A stretch of 64,000 nucleotides of DNA from Hahella ganghwensis DSM 17046 (GTDB taxonomy: Bacteria > Pseudomonadota > Gammaproteobacteria > Pseudomonadales > Oleiphilaceae): contig NZ_AQXX01000139.1 of NCBI RefSeq assembly GCF_000376785.1, forward strand, positions 62,001-126,000, in the 5' to 3' direction. Positions within the stretch are counted from its first letter, which is position 1; every line of letters starts with the position of its first letter. The notes beneath the pieces are model-generated. The model was given only the letters and a program-made list of their open reading frames with translations. It made no database searches and was not told the origin of the DNA. This document shows, piece after piece, positions 17,629 through 26,204 of the stretch. The translations under genes were made by a program, and so were the position numbers.

Positions 17629-18552
17629 ATGGATGTATTCTTCACCTTACTGGTACAGCTCATTCCGCTTTATCTTTTGATAGGGCTGGGGTTCATTGGT
17701 GGTCGTTTTCTTGAGGTTGAGAGCCGTCACTTTGCCGGACTGATGATCTATATCATTACCCCGATCGTGATATTCACGGGCACGGTTCAGGCAGAGATTT
17801 CCCCGGCAGTGATTCTTGTCCCGCTATGGATGTGGGGATTGAGTGCACTTAATGGTGGTGCTTTTCTTTATCTGGGCAAGCGGGTGCTGGGGGATAGTCG
17901 GGCCAATATCCTGGCGCTGTTAGTGGGAACCGGCAATACAGGTTATTTTGGGATTCCAGTTGCCTTGATCCTGTTTCCCGCCGATCAGGTTGGGCTGTAT
18001 ATCATCGCCATGCTGGGGGTGACCTTATATGAAAACTCCCTGGGATTCTATTGGGCCGCCAATGGCCGTTATTCTGCGCGCGAAAGCTTCTTCAAAGTGC
18101 TTCGCTTACCGTCTCTGTATGGCTTCCTGGCGGGGCTGGCTCTGAATCTTTCGAACCAGGATATCCCTGAACTGTTTGGGCCTCTGGTAGAGAACATACG
18201 CGGCGCCTATACAGTCTTGGGGATGATGATCATCGGGGTGGGGATATCCCGCCTGAAGGTGGAGGCGGCAAGCCTGAATTTTTCATTACTGGTCATGTTT
18301 GGGAAATTCGTCAGCTGGCCCATACTGGCGGTTATTCTGGTGAGTCTGGATACCTGGTTTTTCCAGGCGTACAGCAGTCAGATACATGCTTCCATATTAC
18401 TGGTGTCTATTACGCCTCTGGCGGCCAATTCTGTCGTGATTGCAGCGTTGCTCAACATACATCCACAGAGGGTCGCTTTGCTGACGCTGGTCAGCACAAT
18501 GATCGCCTTGTTCTATATCCCGTTTATGGTGGGCCTTCTGGGTATCCGGTGA
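17629..18552 (+). CDS. AEC-family (auxin efflux carrier-like) transporter
   Basis: Ten or so hydrophobic helices in 307 residues, arranged as two inverted halves, with the family features GTGNTGYFGIPVAL in the first half and LAANSVVIAALL near the end. Bacterial members such as MdcF or MleP export organic acids. The substrate is not apparent. It directly follows the GspF-like gene, probably in one transcript, and converges with the TauE/SafE gene. Confidence 0.85.
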   Translation: MDVFFTLLVQLIPLYLLIGLGFIGGRFLEVESRHFAGLMIYIITPIVIFTGTVQAEISPAVILVPLWMWGLSALNGGAFLYLGKRVLGDSRANILALLVGTGNTGYFGIPVALILFPADQVGLYIIAMLGVTLYENSLGFYWAANGRYSARESFFKVLRLPSLYGFLAGLALNLSNQDIPELFGPLVENIRGAYTVLGMMIIGVGISRLKVEAASLNFSLLVMFGKFVSWPILAVILVSLDTWFFQAYSSQIHASILLVSITPLAANSVVIAALLNIHPQRVALLTLVSTMIALFYIPFMVGLLGIR

Positions 18553-18630
18553 GAGCTGCACTGGCCACCATATCGTCCGGTTAGTGGTCTCAAGGCAACG
18601 GCCTCATGACAACGCACGTATGCCGCTATC

Positions 18631-19371
18631 TTATAGTAACGGCCGCACTACGAGTGTTAATCCGGCCAGCGCGGTAAAGATCAGAATCACCCGGTTAAAC
18701 CATAGTTGTGGGATCCATTTAAGAAATCGTTTACCTGCGTAAGCGCCAATCAGAACCAGCGGAATGGTGCTCAGGTAGGTGAGCAGGTAGTAGTCCTTGA
18801 AAATGCCCAATGCCCCGTAAACAGGTATCTTGGTCAAGTTCACACAGAAGAAAAATATGGCGGAAGTGCCGACGAATCCGTGCTTGTCGATCTTCAGCAG
18901 AAGCAGGTAAAGAGAGATTATAGGGCCTGCGGCATTGCCGACCGTTGTTGTAATACCGGCAAGAACGCCTGATGCTCCTCTGACCTTTCCAGGATGATCC
19001 AGCGCCCATTGTGTAATCCTGGGGCGAAAAGGTTCCAGACTGACCAGCATCAGTATCAATATACCAATGACAGGCCCCAGACTATTGTTATCCAACAGCA
19101 GCAGGATACCTGCGCCGGCCACGATACCGGCCAGTATGGTCGGCATCATCTTTCTCAGCTCTTGCCAGTGTGCCTGTCGCCAATAGAGACTCACTGCCAC
19201 CAGGTCTCCGGTCAGCAAATACAATAAGGTAATCCCCAAAGCGTCCTTCGGTGGAAACATCAGGGCAACTGTTGCTGATATCAATGCTCCGAGTGCTGGA
19301 ACGCCAGCTTTTACAAACCCTGTAAACAAAGCCACTGCAGCGAGAAACCAAAAAAGATGTGATTCGAGCAT
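18631..19371 (-). CDS. TauE/SafE family permease
   Basis: The 246-residue protein has eight predicted transmembrane helices and the two-repeat TauE/SafE pattern, with GITTTVGNAAGPIISLYLL as the central conserved block. The family exports sulfite, sulfoacetate or related anions across the inner membrane. No sulfonate genes are near, so the substrate is open. AAAGGAA lies just upstream of the ATG. Confidence 0.88.
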   Translation of the reverse strand: MLESHLFWFLAAVALFTGFVKAGVPALGALISATVALMFPPKDALGITLLYLLTGDLVAVSLYWRQAHWQELRKMMPTILAGIVAGAGILLLLDNNSLGPVIGILILMLVSLEPFRPRITQWALDHPGKVRGASGVLAGITTTVGNAAGPIISLYLLLLKIDKHGFVGTSAIFFFCVNLTKIPVYGALGIFKDYYLLTYLSTIPLVLIGAYAGKRFLKWIPQLWFNRVILIFTALAGLTLVVRPLL

Positions 19372-19604
19372 TTCCTTTGACAGACCTGAGATTCAGCAAG
19401 AGGGGACCGGGAGACCAGAGGACGATAATACATCAGTGATGCTATCGGTGAAGAACTTATAGATAAAATTGTTCTTATACCACTGTGTACAGGCATTGAT
19501 TTAATGCCGGATTATGATGTTGATGAAGTTAATACTGATCACTATTGTTAAGATCCCAGTATTGATGACTTTCTGATTTTAATGGTAAAGTGCGCTGGCT
19601 CTTG
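19372..19604. other. Gene-free stretch left of the riboswitch candidate
   Basis: This A/T-rich part of the 415-nt gap between the TauE/SafE gene (minus) and the Mn exporter (plus) must hold promoters for both. I see no gene or strong repeat. Confidence 0.5.
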
Positions 19605-19780
19605 AGGGAGTAATCAGCCGGGCAACAAATGACCGGAGTCTGTATCAACAAACTTGAACCTCAATGTTCATGGTGCAGACGTCCTGCTTTCATTGAAAGA
19701 GGATTGATGAGACTTGAGACAAGTGGCACTGGTCTAGGTGGGCAGTGGCGTTTGTCTTTGGTTTGATTCCCACCTGAGGT
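19605..19780 (+). promoter_or_regulatory. Candidate yybP-ykoY (manganese) riboswitch
   Basis: The leader of the Mn exporter gene opens with GGGAGTAA (19606-19613), like the conserved GGGGAGUAG start of the yybP-ykoY aptamer, and contains several further potential stems. Its last stem pairs AGGTGGG (19736-19742) with CCCACCT (19769-19775), directly abutting the ribosome site TGAGGT, so folding could gate translation. Riboswitches of this class precede UPF0016/MneA genes in other gammaproteobacteria. The full consensus was not checked by a covariance model. Confidence 0.55.
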
Positions 19781-19786
19781 TATTTA

Positions 19787-20344
19787 ATGGAAGCCCTTTT
19801 CAGTTCCACTCTTGCCGTCGCTATCGCGGAAATCGGCGATAAAACCCAACTCCTCTCTCTCTTTCTTGCTGCCAGGTTTGCACATCGCTATGCGATTATC
19901 CTGGGGATTCTTGTTGCCACTCTGATCAACCATGCCGTTTCTGCCTGGCTGGGAGTCTGGGCGATGCAATTTGTCCCGGATGGCTGGGAACACTGGTTGA
20001 TCGGCGGAAGCTTTATCCTTGTTGGTCTCTGGGTGTTGATTCCCGATAAGGATGAAGGGGCTTCTGGATCTCTTGATCGTTATGGTGCTTTCGTCGCAAC
20101 GACGGTGTTGTTTTTCCTGGCCGAAATTGGTGACAAGACTCAGGTGGCAACGGTCGTTCTTGCTGCCCAGTATCAAAGCTTATTACTCGTGACCCTGGGA
20201 ACCACCCTGGGAATGTTGATTGCCAATGTTCCGGTGGTACTTGCCGGCAACTGGATCATGCAGAGGTTACCAATGCACCTGATGCGTTGGACTGCCTGTG
20301 CTGTATTCATCCTGCTGGGAATTCTCAGTATCGCTCTTGTCTGA
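19787..20344 (+). CDS. mneA: UPF0016/GDT1 family manganese exporter
   Basis: A 185-residue, six-helix membrane protein with the two family signatures E-x-G-D-K-T: EIGDKTQLLSLFLA in the first half and EIGDKTQVATVVLA in the second. The acidic motifs form the cation path of GDT1/TMEM165-type exporters; bacterial MneA proteins remove excess Mn2+. The structured leader with a probable manganese riboswitch fits this. The acuR gene follows 69 nt downstream but has its own operator. Confidence 0.88.
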   Translation: MEALFSSTLAVAIAEIGDKTQLLSLFLAARFAHRYAIILGILVATLINHAVSAWLGVWAMQFVPDGWEHWLIGGSFILVGLWVLIPDKDEGASGSLDRYGAFVATTVLFFLAEIGDKTQVATVVLAAQYQSLLLVTLGTTLGMLIANVPVVLAGNWIMQRLPMHLMRWTACAVFILLGILSIALV

Positions 20345-20385
20345 TTATGGCGATTTCTGATGAAGCGATTTACCTGATTGAAAGA

Positions 20386-20404
20386 ATTAGACGGTCGGTC
20401 TAAT
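20386..20404. promoter_or_regulatory. AcuR operator at acuR
   Basis: ATTAGAC-GGTCG-GTCTAAT is a perfect 7-bp inverted repeat ending 10 nt before the acuR ATG. The same arms and spacing recur before acuI at 21162-21180. Position over the promoter or ribosome site implies autorepression. Confidence 0.8.
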
Positions 20405-20413
20405 ATTCTTTGC

Positions 20414-21082
20414 ATGACGTTAACCTTCTCATCTACAAAAGTTCCTCAGGGAACACGGCGCAGAGGGCGTCCTCCGGCTGGATCAAGCAATCCCGAGGCG
20501 ACCCGTGAATCTATTATCCGGGAGGGAATGGTGTTGCTGACTGAGAAGGGAGCCACCGCCACCGGTATTGACCAGGTTCTGAAGAGAGCCGGGGTGCCCA
20601 AGGGGTCTTTTTATCATTATTTTTCCAATAAAGACGCCTTCCTGGAAGCTGTGCTGAATGCCTACGGCCAGTCTTTTGCCAGACTCCTCGATGGCTACTT
20701 CAAGGATGAACAATACAGTCCTATGCGGCGTCTTCAGAATTTTATAGACGGTGCCTGTGTGTGGATGCAGAAACACGATTTTCGCAGGGGTTGCCTGCTG
20801 GGTACCATGGGACAGGAAATGCCACTATTACCAGCAGTTCTCAGAGAAGAAATTGACGCCACCATGCGTGATTGGGAGCAGCGCCTGGCCAAGTGTCTGA
20901 GCCAGTCTATTGAGGCCGGGGAGCTGGATGAACAAGCGGATGCTGATATCCTGGCGGCCTGCTTCTGGACTGGTTGGGAAGGGGCGGTACTCAGAGCGCG
21001 TATGAAACTGGATACTCAACCGATGAAGCAGTTTGGTGACTATTTTATTAACAGTCTGATCAGGCCTGATAAGACGCCATAG
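20414..21082 (+). CDS. acuR: TetR-family repressor, AcuR/NemR-like
   Basis: I start at ATG 20414, since the longer frame would translate through the operator. The 222-residue protein has an N-terminal helix-turn-helix (KGATATGIDQVLKRAGVPKG, then SFYHYFSNKD) and a C-terminal ligand domain with the cysteine-containing RRGCLLGTMGQE motif typical of the AcuR/NemR group, which sense reactive electrophiles such as acrylate. It likely represses itself and acuI through the twin operators. Confidence 0.85.
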   Translation: MTLTFSSTKVPQGTRRRGRPPAGSSNPEATRESIIREGMVLLTEKGATATGIDQVLKRAGVPKGSFYHYFSNKDAFLEAVLNAYGQSFARLLDGYFKDEQYSPMRRLQNFIDGACVWMQKHDFRRGCLLGTMGQEMPLLPAVLREEIDATMRDWEQRLAKCLSQSIEAGELDEQADADILAACFWTGWEGAVLRARMKLDTQPMKQFGDYFINSLIRPDKTP

Positions 21083-21128
21083 GACCTGTGACGGCATGGT
21101 TGTCAAGCGTTGAACTGAGCGTGAATAC

Positions 21129-21152
21129 CCGGAGCAATATCCGGTTTTTTTT
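21129..21152 (+). terminator. Intrinsic terminator of acuR
   Basis: CCGGA and TCCGG form a short stem around a 6-nt loop, followed by eight T. It separates acuR from the acuI promoter and its operator, so the two genes are independent units under one repressor. Confidence 0.8.
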
Positions 21153-21161
21153 AACTCATTA

Positions 21162-21180
21162 ATTAGACGATCGGTCTAAA
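21162..21180. promoter_or_regulatory. AcuR operator at acuI
   Basis: ATTAGAC-GATCG-GTCTAAA has the same 7-bp arms (one end mismatch) and 5-nt spacer as the acuR operator, and ends 14 nt before the acuI ATG. The two copies only 0.8 kb apart strongly suggest one repressor. Confidence 0.8.
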
Positions 21181-21193
21181 TAAAGGTGATGTC

Positions 21194-22180
21194 ATGTTTC
21201 GAGGTTTACTGATCAATAAAGACGATGATACCTACAGTGCCGGCCTGGCGGATATTGATGAAGCTTCGCTACCGGAGGGGGAGGTCACTGTTGATGTGGA
21301 ATACTCCACTCTGAACTATAAAGATGGATTGGCCATTACTGGCAAAAGTCCAGTGGTCCGCAAGTTTCCTATGGTGGCCGGCATCGATTTTGTAGGCACG
21401 GTGTCTGATAGCCAATCCGATGAGTTCAAGGTTGGTGACAAAGTACTCCTGAATGGCTGGGGGGTTGGGGAAGTTCATTGGGGAGGATTGGCGCAAAAAG
21501 CCAAAGTGCCGGCCAAGTGGCTATTTCAGGTGCCGGAAGGAATGGCATCGCGTCAGACGATGATCATCGGAACTGCCGGTTATACCGCCATGCTGTGTGT
21601 ACAGGCACTGGAAGAGCAGGGTGTGATGCCGGATGCCGGGGAAATATTGGTGACAGGGGCGGCAGGAGGTGTTGGCAGTATCGCGTTGTTTCTGCTGGCA
21701 CAAAGGGGGTATTCCGTCGTGGCCAGTACCGGCAGAGTGGAATCTGAAACAGCCTATCTGAAGTCACTCGGGGCAACTGAAGTCATGGACCGTAGCGTGT
21801 TGAGTGAGCCGGGTCGTCCGTTAGGCAAAGAGCGTTGGGCGGGAGCTGTGGATGTGGCCGGCAGTCATACGCTAGCCAACGTCTGTGCCACGACTCGATA
21901 TGGCGGGGTGGTGACGGCCTGTGGTTTGGCCCAGGGAATGGACTTTCCTGCGTCGGTAGCTCCGTTTATTTTGCGTGGCGTTCGGCTAATTGGTGTGGAT
22001 AGCGTTTATTGCCCAATGCCGAAAAGGCTGCGTGCCTGGGAAGCCCTGAGTCAGGAATGGAAAGCAGAACGTCTCGGTGAGCTGGTGGAGGAGATCGGTT
22101 TATCTGAAGTTGTGGAGTACGGGGAAAAGATTCTCAGTGGTAAGGTTCGTGGTCGTCTGTTGGTAGATGTGAATCGCTAG
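21194..22180 (+). CDS. acuI: Acryloyl-CoA reductase AcuI (YhdH-type)
   Basis: A 328-residue, zinc-free medium-chain dehydrogenase: N-terminal GroES-like domain starting MFRGLLINKDD, the YKDGLAITGKSPVVRKFP block specific to the AcuI/YhdH branch, and a Rossmann fold with VTGAAGGVGSIA. AcuI reduces toxic acryloyl-CoA to propionyl-CoA with NADPH. AAAGGTG precedes the ATG. Together with acuR upstream and prpE downstream it makes a detoxification and assimilation route for acrylate, for example from DMSP. No DMSP lyase is seen in the window. Confidence 0.92.
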   Translation: MFRGLLINKDDDTYSAGLADIDEASLPEGEVTVDVEYSTLNYKDGLAITGKSPVVRKFPMVAGIDFVGTVSDSQSDEFKVGDKVLLNGWGVGEVHWGGLAQKAKVPAKWLFQVPEGMASRQTMIIGTAGYTAMLCVQALEEQGVMPDAGEILVTGAAGGVGSIALFLLAQRGYSVVASTGRVESETAYLKSLGATEVMDRSVLSEPGRPLGKERWAGAVDVAGSHTLANVCATTRYGGVVTACGLAQGMDFPASVAPFILRGVRLIGVDSVYCPMPKRLRAWEALSQEWKAERLGELVEEIGLSEVVEYGEKILSGKVRGRLLVDVNR

Positions 22181-22203
22181 ACTCTTGCAGATCTGACAGG
22201 ACG

Positions 22204-22236
22204 CCCGTATAGCCACAGGACTACTGGCTGTGCGGG
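22204..22236 (+). terminator. Hairpin after acuI
   Basis: CCCG pairs with CGGG and, within, AGCCA with TGGCT. The structure starts 24 nt after the acuI stop. There is no clear U-tract, so termination here is uncertain. Confidence 0.35.
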
Positions 22237-22419
22237 AATCTGAGGCGGCTGTTTTGCGCTGCCATTGGAGTGTCCTGTGGGATCAAAGTTGATCAGGATC
22301 AAGTCAATTCTGGTTTTTGAGCAGAATTCACCCAAGGTCTAATTTCTTTTGCATGTGGAGAAACTAACACTGATAGGTGCGCAATAATTAACCTTAAAAA
22401 ACAATAAAAGGGTCGAAAC

Positions 22420-24381
22420 ATGCACAACACAGTCGTACACAACGACGGCGCGACGCTGTCCGCCGAGCAGCCCACCCACAATTCATCCAGACATGCCAGC
22501 TATCCGGATTACGCGTCGTACCAGGATGCTGTGCAGGACTTTCTGTCAGATTCCAACCAGTTCTGGTTGTCCCAAAGTCAACGCATTCAATGGTACCGGT
22601 CACCCGAAGAGGGTGTGTCGCAGGACAAAGAAGGGTTTTATCGTTGGTATGCCGATGGAGAACTGAATACCAGCTATCTGGCGCTGGACTATCAGATTGA
22701 ACAAGGTCGGGGCGCACAGGTGGCGATGTATTATGATTCGCCTGTAACCGATACCAAAAGCTCATATACCTACTCGCAACTGCGTGATGCGGTGGCGACT
22801 TTTGCTGGAGCTCTCAAAGCGAAAGGTGTAGAGAAAGGTGACCGGGTGGTTATCTATATGCCCATGGTGCCTGAGGCAGCTGTTGCCATGCTGGCCTGCG
22901 CGAGGATTGGCGCGATTCATTCCGTCGTGTTCGGAGGTTTTGCCGCCAATGAGCTGGCGGTTCGGATAGATGATGCAGAGCCCAAACTGATACTCTCAGC
23001 TTCCTGTGGTGTTGAGGTGTCCAAAGTCATTCCTTACAAGCCGCTACTGGATTCCGCCATTGAGCAGGCGACTCATAAACCGGATGCCTGCATTATTCTG
23101 CAGCGGCCTCAGGTAGCGGCGGAGATGGTGGAAGGCAGAGACTTTGACTGGTATGAGCTGGTTAATGCGGCTGAGCCAGCTGCCCCTGTGGCACTTAAAG
23201 CGACTGACCCGCTTTATATCCTCTATACCTCAGGAACCACGGGCAAACCCAAAGGTGTTGTCCGGGATAATGGCGGTCATGCAGTGGCGATGCACTACAG
23301 CATGGATGTGGTATACGGCATGAAACCAGGACAGGTTTTTTGGGCTGCCTCTGACGTCGGGTGGGTGGTTGGTCATTCATACATTGTCTACGCCCCGCTG
23401 ATTTATGGTTGTTCGACAATTTTCTATGAGGGTAAGCCGGTAAAAACGCCTGATGCAGGTGCTTTCTGGCGAGTGGTTCAGGATTATGGCGTTAATGCCC
23501 TGTTTACAGCGCCAACAGCTTTCCGTGCCATAAAGAAAGAAGACCCGGATGCCAAATTACTGAAAGACTATGATGTATCTTCCCTTCAAAAACTGTTTTT
23601 GGCCGGTGAACGGCTGGATCCTCCCACATACTTGTGGCTGCAGGAACAAACCGGTCTCCCTGTTCTGGATCACTGGTGGCAGACTGAAACGGGTTGGGCC
23701 ATTGCCTGTAATCCTGTGGGAATAGAGCAACTCCCAACCAAACCGGGGTCAGCCACCAAACCCACGCCGGGCTTTCTGGTGGAAATCCTCGATGCTGAAG
23801 GCAATGCCTGTCAGGCTGGTGAGCAGGGGGCTGTTGCGGTCAAACTGCCGTTACCTCCTGGTTGTCTGCCTACGATCTGGCGCAACCCTGAACGGTTCCG
23901 GGCAGGTTATCTCAACGCATTCGATGGTTATTATGTTTCCGGTGACGGCGGATATATTGATGAGGACGGTTACCTGTTCATCATGGGCCGTACCGATGAC
24001 GTGATTAACGTGGCCGGGCACCGGTTGTCCACTGGCGAAATGGAGGAAATTGTTGCCGCTCACCCGGCGGTGGCAGAGTGTGCCGTATTTGCCGTCAATG
24101 ATGATCTCAAAGGCCAAAGACCTATGGGGTTGGTGGTTCTGAAAGACGGTGTCAATATCGTCGCGGAAGAACTGCAGAAGGAGCTGATTGCCTCTGTGCG
24201 CCAACAGATAGGTGCTATTGCCTGCTTTAACGAGGCAATTGTCGTCAACCGCCTGCCGAAGACCCGTTCCGGTAAAATTCTGCGAAAAACCTTGAGACAG
24301 ATTGCCAATGGGGAGGAGTATCAGGTGCCTTCGACTATTGATGATCCGGCGATTCTGACAGAAATATCGGATGCTCTGTAA
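22420..24381 (+). CDS. prpE: Propionyl/acyl-CoA synthetase, PrpE-like
   Basis: A full-length 653-residue AMP-forming acyl-CoA ligase. The P-loop YTSGTTGKPKGVVRDNGGH (about 268-286), with RDNGGH, marks the propionate branch rather than acetyl-CoA synthetase. The hinge GRTDDVINVAGHRLS and the C-terminal lysine motif TRSGKILRK (about 612-620) are intact. It should activate propionate, and in relatives acrylate, to the CoA form that AcuI then reduces. It has its own 239-nt upstream region without the AcuR palindrome. Confidence 0.88.
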   Translation: MHNTVVHNDGATLSAEQPTHNSSRHASYPDYASYQDAVQDFLSDSNQFWLSQSQRIQWYRSPEEGVSQDKEGFYRWYADGELNTSYLALDYQIEQGRGAQVAMYYDSPVTDTKSSYTYSQLRDAVATFAGALKAKGVEKGDRVVIYMPMVPEAAVAMLACARIGAIHSVVFGGFAANELAVRIDDAEPKLILSASCGVEVSKVIPYKPLLDSAIEQATHKPDACIILQRPQVAAEMVEGRDFDWYELVNAAEPAAPVALKATDPLYILYTSGTTGKPKGVVRDNGGHAVAMHYSMDVVYGMKPGQVFWAASDVGWVVGHSYIVYAPLIYGCSTIFYEGKPVKTPDAGAFWRVVQDYGVNALFTAPTAFRAIKKEDPDAKLLKDYDVSSLQKLFLAGERLDPPTYLWLQEQTGLPVLDHWWQTETGWAIACNPVGIEQLPTKPGSATKPTPGFLVEILDAEGNACQAGEQGAVAVKLPLPPGCLPTIWRNPERFRAGYLNAFDGYYVSGDGGYIDEDGYLFIMGRTDDVINVAGHRLSTGEMEEIVAAHPAVAECAVFAVNDDLKGQRPMGLVVLKDGVNIVAEELQKELIASVRQQIGAIACFNEAIVVNRLPKTRSGKILRKTLRQIANGEEYQVPSTIDDPAILTEISDAL

Positions 24382-24425
24382 TCTGGATTTGGCAAAATCC
24401 TGAAATTACAGGACGTTTGACGTGA

Positions 24426-24460
24426 AAAACAATCTCCGGAGTTTTGCTCCGGAGATTGTT
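24426..24460 (-). terminator. Intrinsic terminator of slyD
   Basis: A perfect 14-bp stem (24428-24441 with 24447-24460) with a 5-nt loop. Read on the minus strand it ends in five T. It sits between the convergent prpE and slyD and may also trim prpE transcripts. Confidence 0.85.
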
Positions 24461-24467
24461 GCGATGA

Positions 24468-24950
24468 TCAGTGCTGGTGACCGCCAGGTCCGTGCACATG
24501 GCCGTGTTCGATCTCTTCAGGCTCTGCGTCCCGGATATCCATGACTTCAAGTTCGAAGGTCAGAGTCTTGCCGGCGAACGGGTGATTGGTGTCAATATCT
24601 ACCATGGAGTGACCGACTTTTTTGACCGTTACCAGGTGTACGCCATTATCTGATTTCACTGGCACAGTATCGCCAACCTTGTAACGGCCGGCATGCTTCA
24701 GGTATTTCTTGGAAATGCGTTTGATGGAGTCTTCCTGTGGCAGACCATAAGCCTTTTCTGGTGGGAGAGTGACATCAAACTTGTCACCTGCATTCTTACC
24801 TTCCAGCACTTCTTCCAATCCTGCCAGGACGTTGTCGTGTCCGTGGAGATAGGTGACCGGTTCGTCATCATAGGTGGTTTCCAGCTGTTCGCCGCTGGCG
24901 TCTTTCAGGATGTAGTTAAACTGTACAACCTTGTCTTTTGTGATCGACAT
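24468..24950 (-). CDS. slyD: FKBP-type prolyl isomerase SlyD
   Basis: A 160-residue FKBP with the inserted IF chaperone flap (YGLPQEDSIKRISKKYL region) and the opening MSITKDKVVQFNYILKD. The family's histidine-rich metal-binding tail is present but short (HGHVHGPGGHQH). SlyD catalyses proline isomerisation, acts as a chaperone and can deliver nickel. It is cytoplasmic and stands alone, with its own terminator. Confidence 0.93.
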   Translation of the reverse strand: MSITKDKVVQFNYILKDASGEQLETTYDDEPVTYLHGHDNVLAGLEEVLEGKNAGDKFDVTLPPEKAYGLPQEDSIKRISKKYLKHAGRYKVGDTVPVKSDNGVHLVTVKKVGHSMVDIDTNHPFAGKTLTFELEVMDIRDAEPEEIEHGHVHGPGGHQH

Positions 24951-25140
24951 ATCAGATATTCCGTGGAATTGCTAAAAATTTGCCGAATTTTACCGTAATT
25001 CAAACCGGTTGGTAGATGATTTTTTCTCAATACCGATGAAATAGTTCGCTCATCCACTGGATAAGGAGTAGGATGAACGCACTTGCGTGGCATTTTCTCT
25101 CCTGATCCCGGCTGGCTACGTATGATCGGGCAGGAGGTAT

Positions 25141-25794
25141 ATGTCGTCAGTAAGACTCCGTTATCAAACCCTGGAGTTTGATAACTTCGATATCCACATC
25201 CGGTCGTTGCGTGATACCCAACAGTTTCTGGATGTCGGTCAAGTTGCCGAGAAGCTCGGAATATCATCCGCTAATTGGTCTTTGTTTGGTGTCATCTGGG
25301 CATCCGGTGAAGTCCTTGCCCGCTATATCGTCGATTATGACATTGAGGGAAAACGCATTCTCGAAGTGGGGTGCGGTATTGCATTGGCGAGCCTGGTCCT
25401 CAATCAGCGCGGGGGTAATATCACCGCTACCGATTATCATCCCGAAGCGGGGCGGTTTCTCGAAGAGAATGTATTGCTTAACAAGGGGCCAACCATACCT
25501 TTTGTCCGTACCGCCTGGGAAGACACGGAATCAGTTCTTGGCCAGTACGATCTGATTATCGGCAGTGACCTGCTATATGAGTCTGGTCACGTCCTGACTC
25601 TTTCCAATTTCATCGAGCGTCATGCCAGTCAACATTGTGAAGTGATCATTGTTGATCCCGGTCGCGGAAACCATTCGCGCTTCAGCAGAGAAATGCAGCG
25701 TTTGGGCTATTCCCTGCACCAGACAGTTATTAAGACCGACGAGAATATCTCCCCACAATTCAAAGGACGGATACTGGAATATCGGCGGCATTGA
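25141..25794 (+). CDS. METTL21-like class I SAM methyltransferase
   Basis: The 217-residue protein shows the seven-strand methyltransferase fold: motif I ILEVGCGIALASLVL at about 75-89, the acidic residue in TATDYHPEA, and the post-motif GSDLLYES, which resembles the DxxY motif of METTL20/21 protein-lysine methyltransferases. Bacterial members are little studied; protein lysine methylation is likely but the target is unknown. An RRM protein gene starts 95 nt downstream on the same strand. Confidence 0.8.
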   Translation: MSSVRLRYQTLEFDNFDIHIRSLRDTQQFLDVGQVAEKLGISSANWSLFGVIWASGEVLARYIVDYDIEGKRILEVGCGIALASLVLNQRGGNITATDYHPEAGRFLEENVLLNKGPTIPFVRTAWEDTESVLGQYDLIIGSDLLYESGHVLTLSNFIERHASQHCEVIIVDPGRGNHSRFSREMQRLGYSLHQTVIKTDENISPQFKGRILEYRRH

Positions 25795-25889
25795 ATTTGC
25801 CCCGAGGGGCGTTCACCTTCGAAGTGCATTGCGTGCGTTGAATTTTGATGGTGCTGACAGAACAACGCGCGAATGACAGAGAAAACATT

Positions 25890-26138
25890 ATGAACATATA
25901 TGTAGGTAACCTGGCATATACGATTGCAGAAAATCAGCTTAAGGATTTGTTTGAAGCGTATGGTGCCGTGTCTAATGTAACGATTATCAAAGACAACTTT
26001 ACTGCAGAATCCAAAGGGTTCGGGTTTGTTGAAATGGAGCGTCAGATTGATGCCGAAGCGGCGATCAAGAAACTCGATGGGTTGGCTTTACAAGGGCGCA
26101 ACCTGAAAGTGAATCAGGCGAAACCGAGAAACCGTTAA
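25890..26138 (+). CDS. Single-RRM RNA-binding protein
   Basis: ATG 25890 starts directly on the domain (MNIYVGNL). The 82-residue protein is one RNA recognition motif with RNP2 IYVGNL and RNP1 KGFGFVEM, and a short basic tail. Such small RRM proteins in marine gammaproteobacteria bind single-stranded RNA and are often cold- or stress-linked. The bound RNA here is unknown. A strong hairpin follows. Confidence 0.92.
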   Translation: MNIYVGNLAYTIAENQLKDLFEAYGAVSNVTIIKDNFTAESKGFGFVEMERQIDAEAAIKKLDGLALQGRNLKVNQAKPRNR

Positions 26139-26151
26139 CCGGTGTTGACCA

Positions 26152-26179
26152 TAAGGAAGCGGTTATTACCGCTTCCTTA
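26152..26179. terminator. Bidirectional hairpin between RRM and DUF808 genes
   Basis: TAAGGAAGCGGT pairs perfectly with ACCGCTTCCTTA over 12 bp around a TATT loop. The A/T ends on both sides could act as weak U-tracts in either direction, suiting the convergent neighbours. Confidence 0.7.
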
Positions 26180-26204
26180 AATTGCGTTGCCTGATGCCCG
26201 TTCT

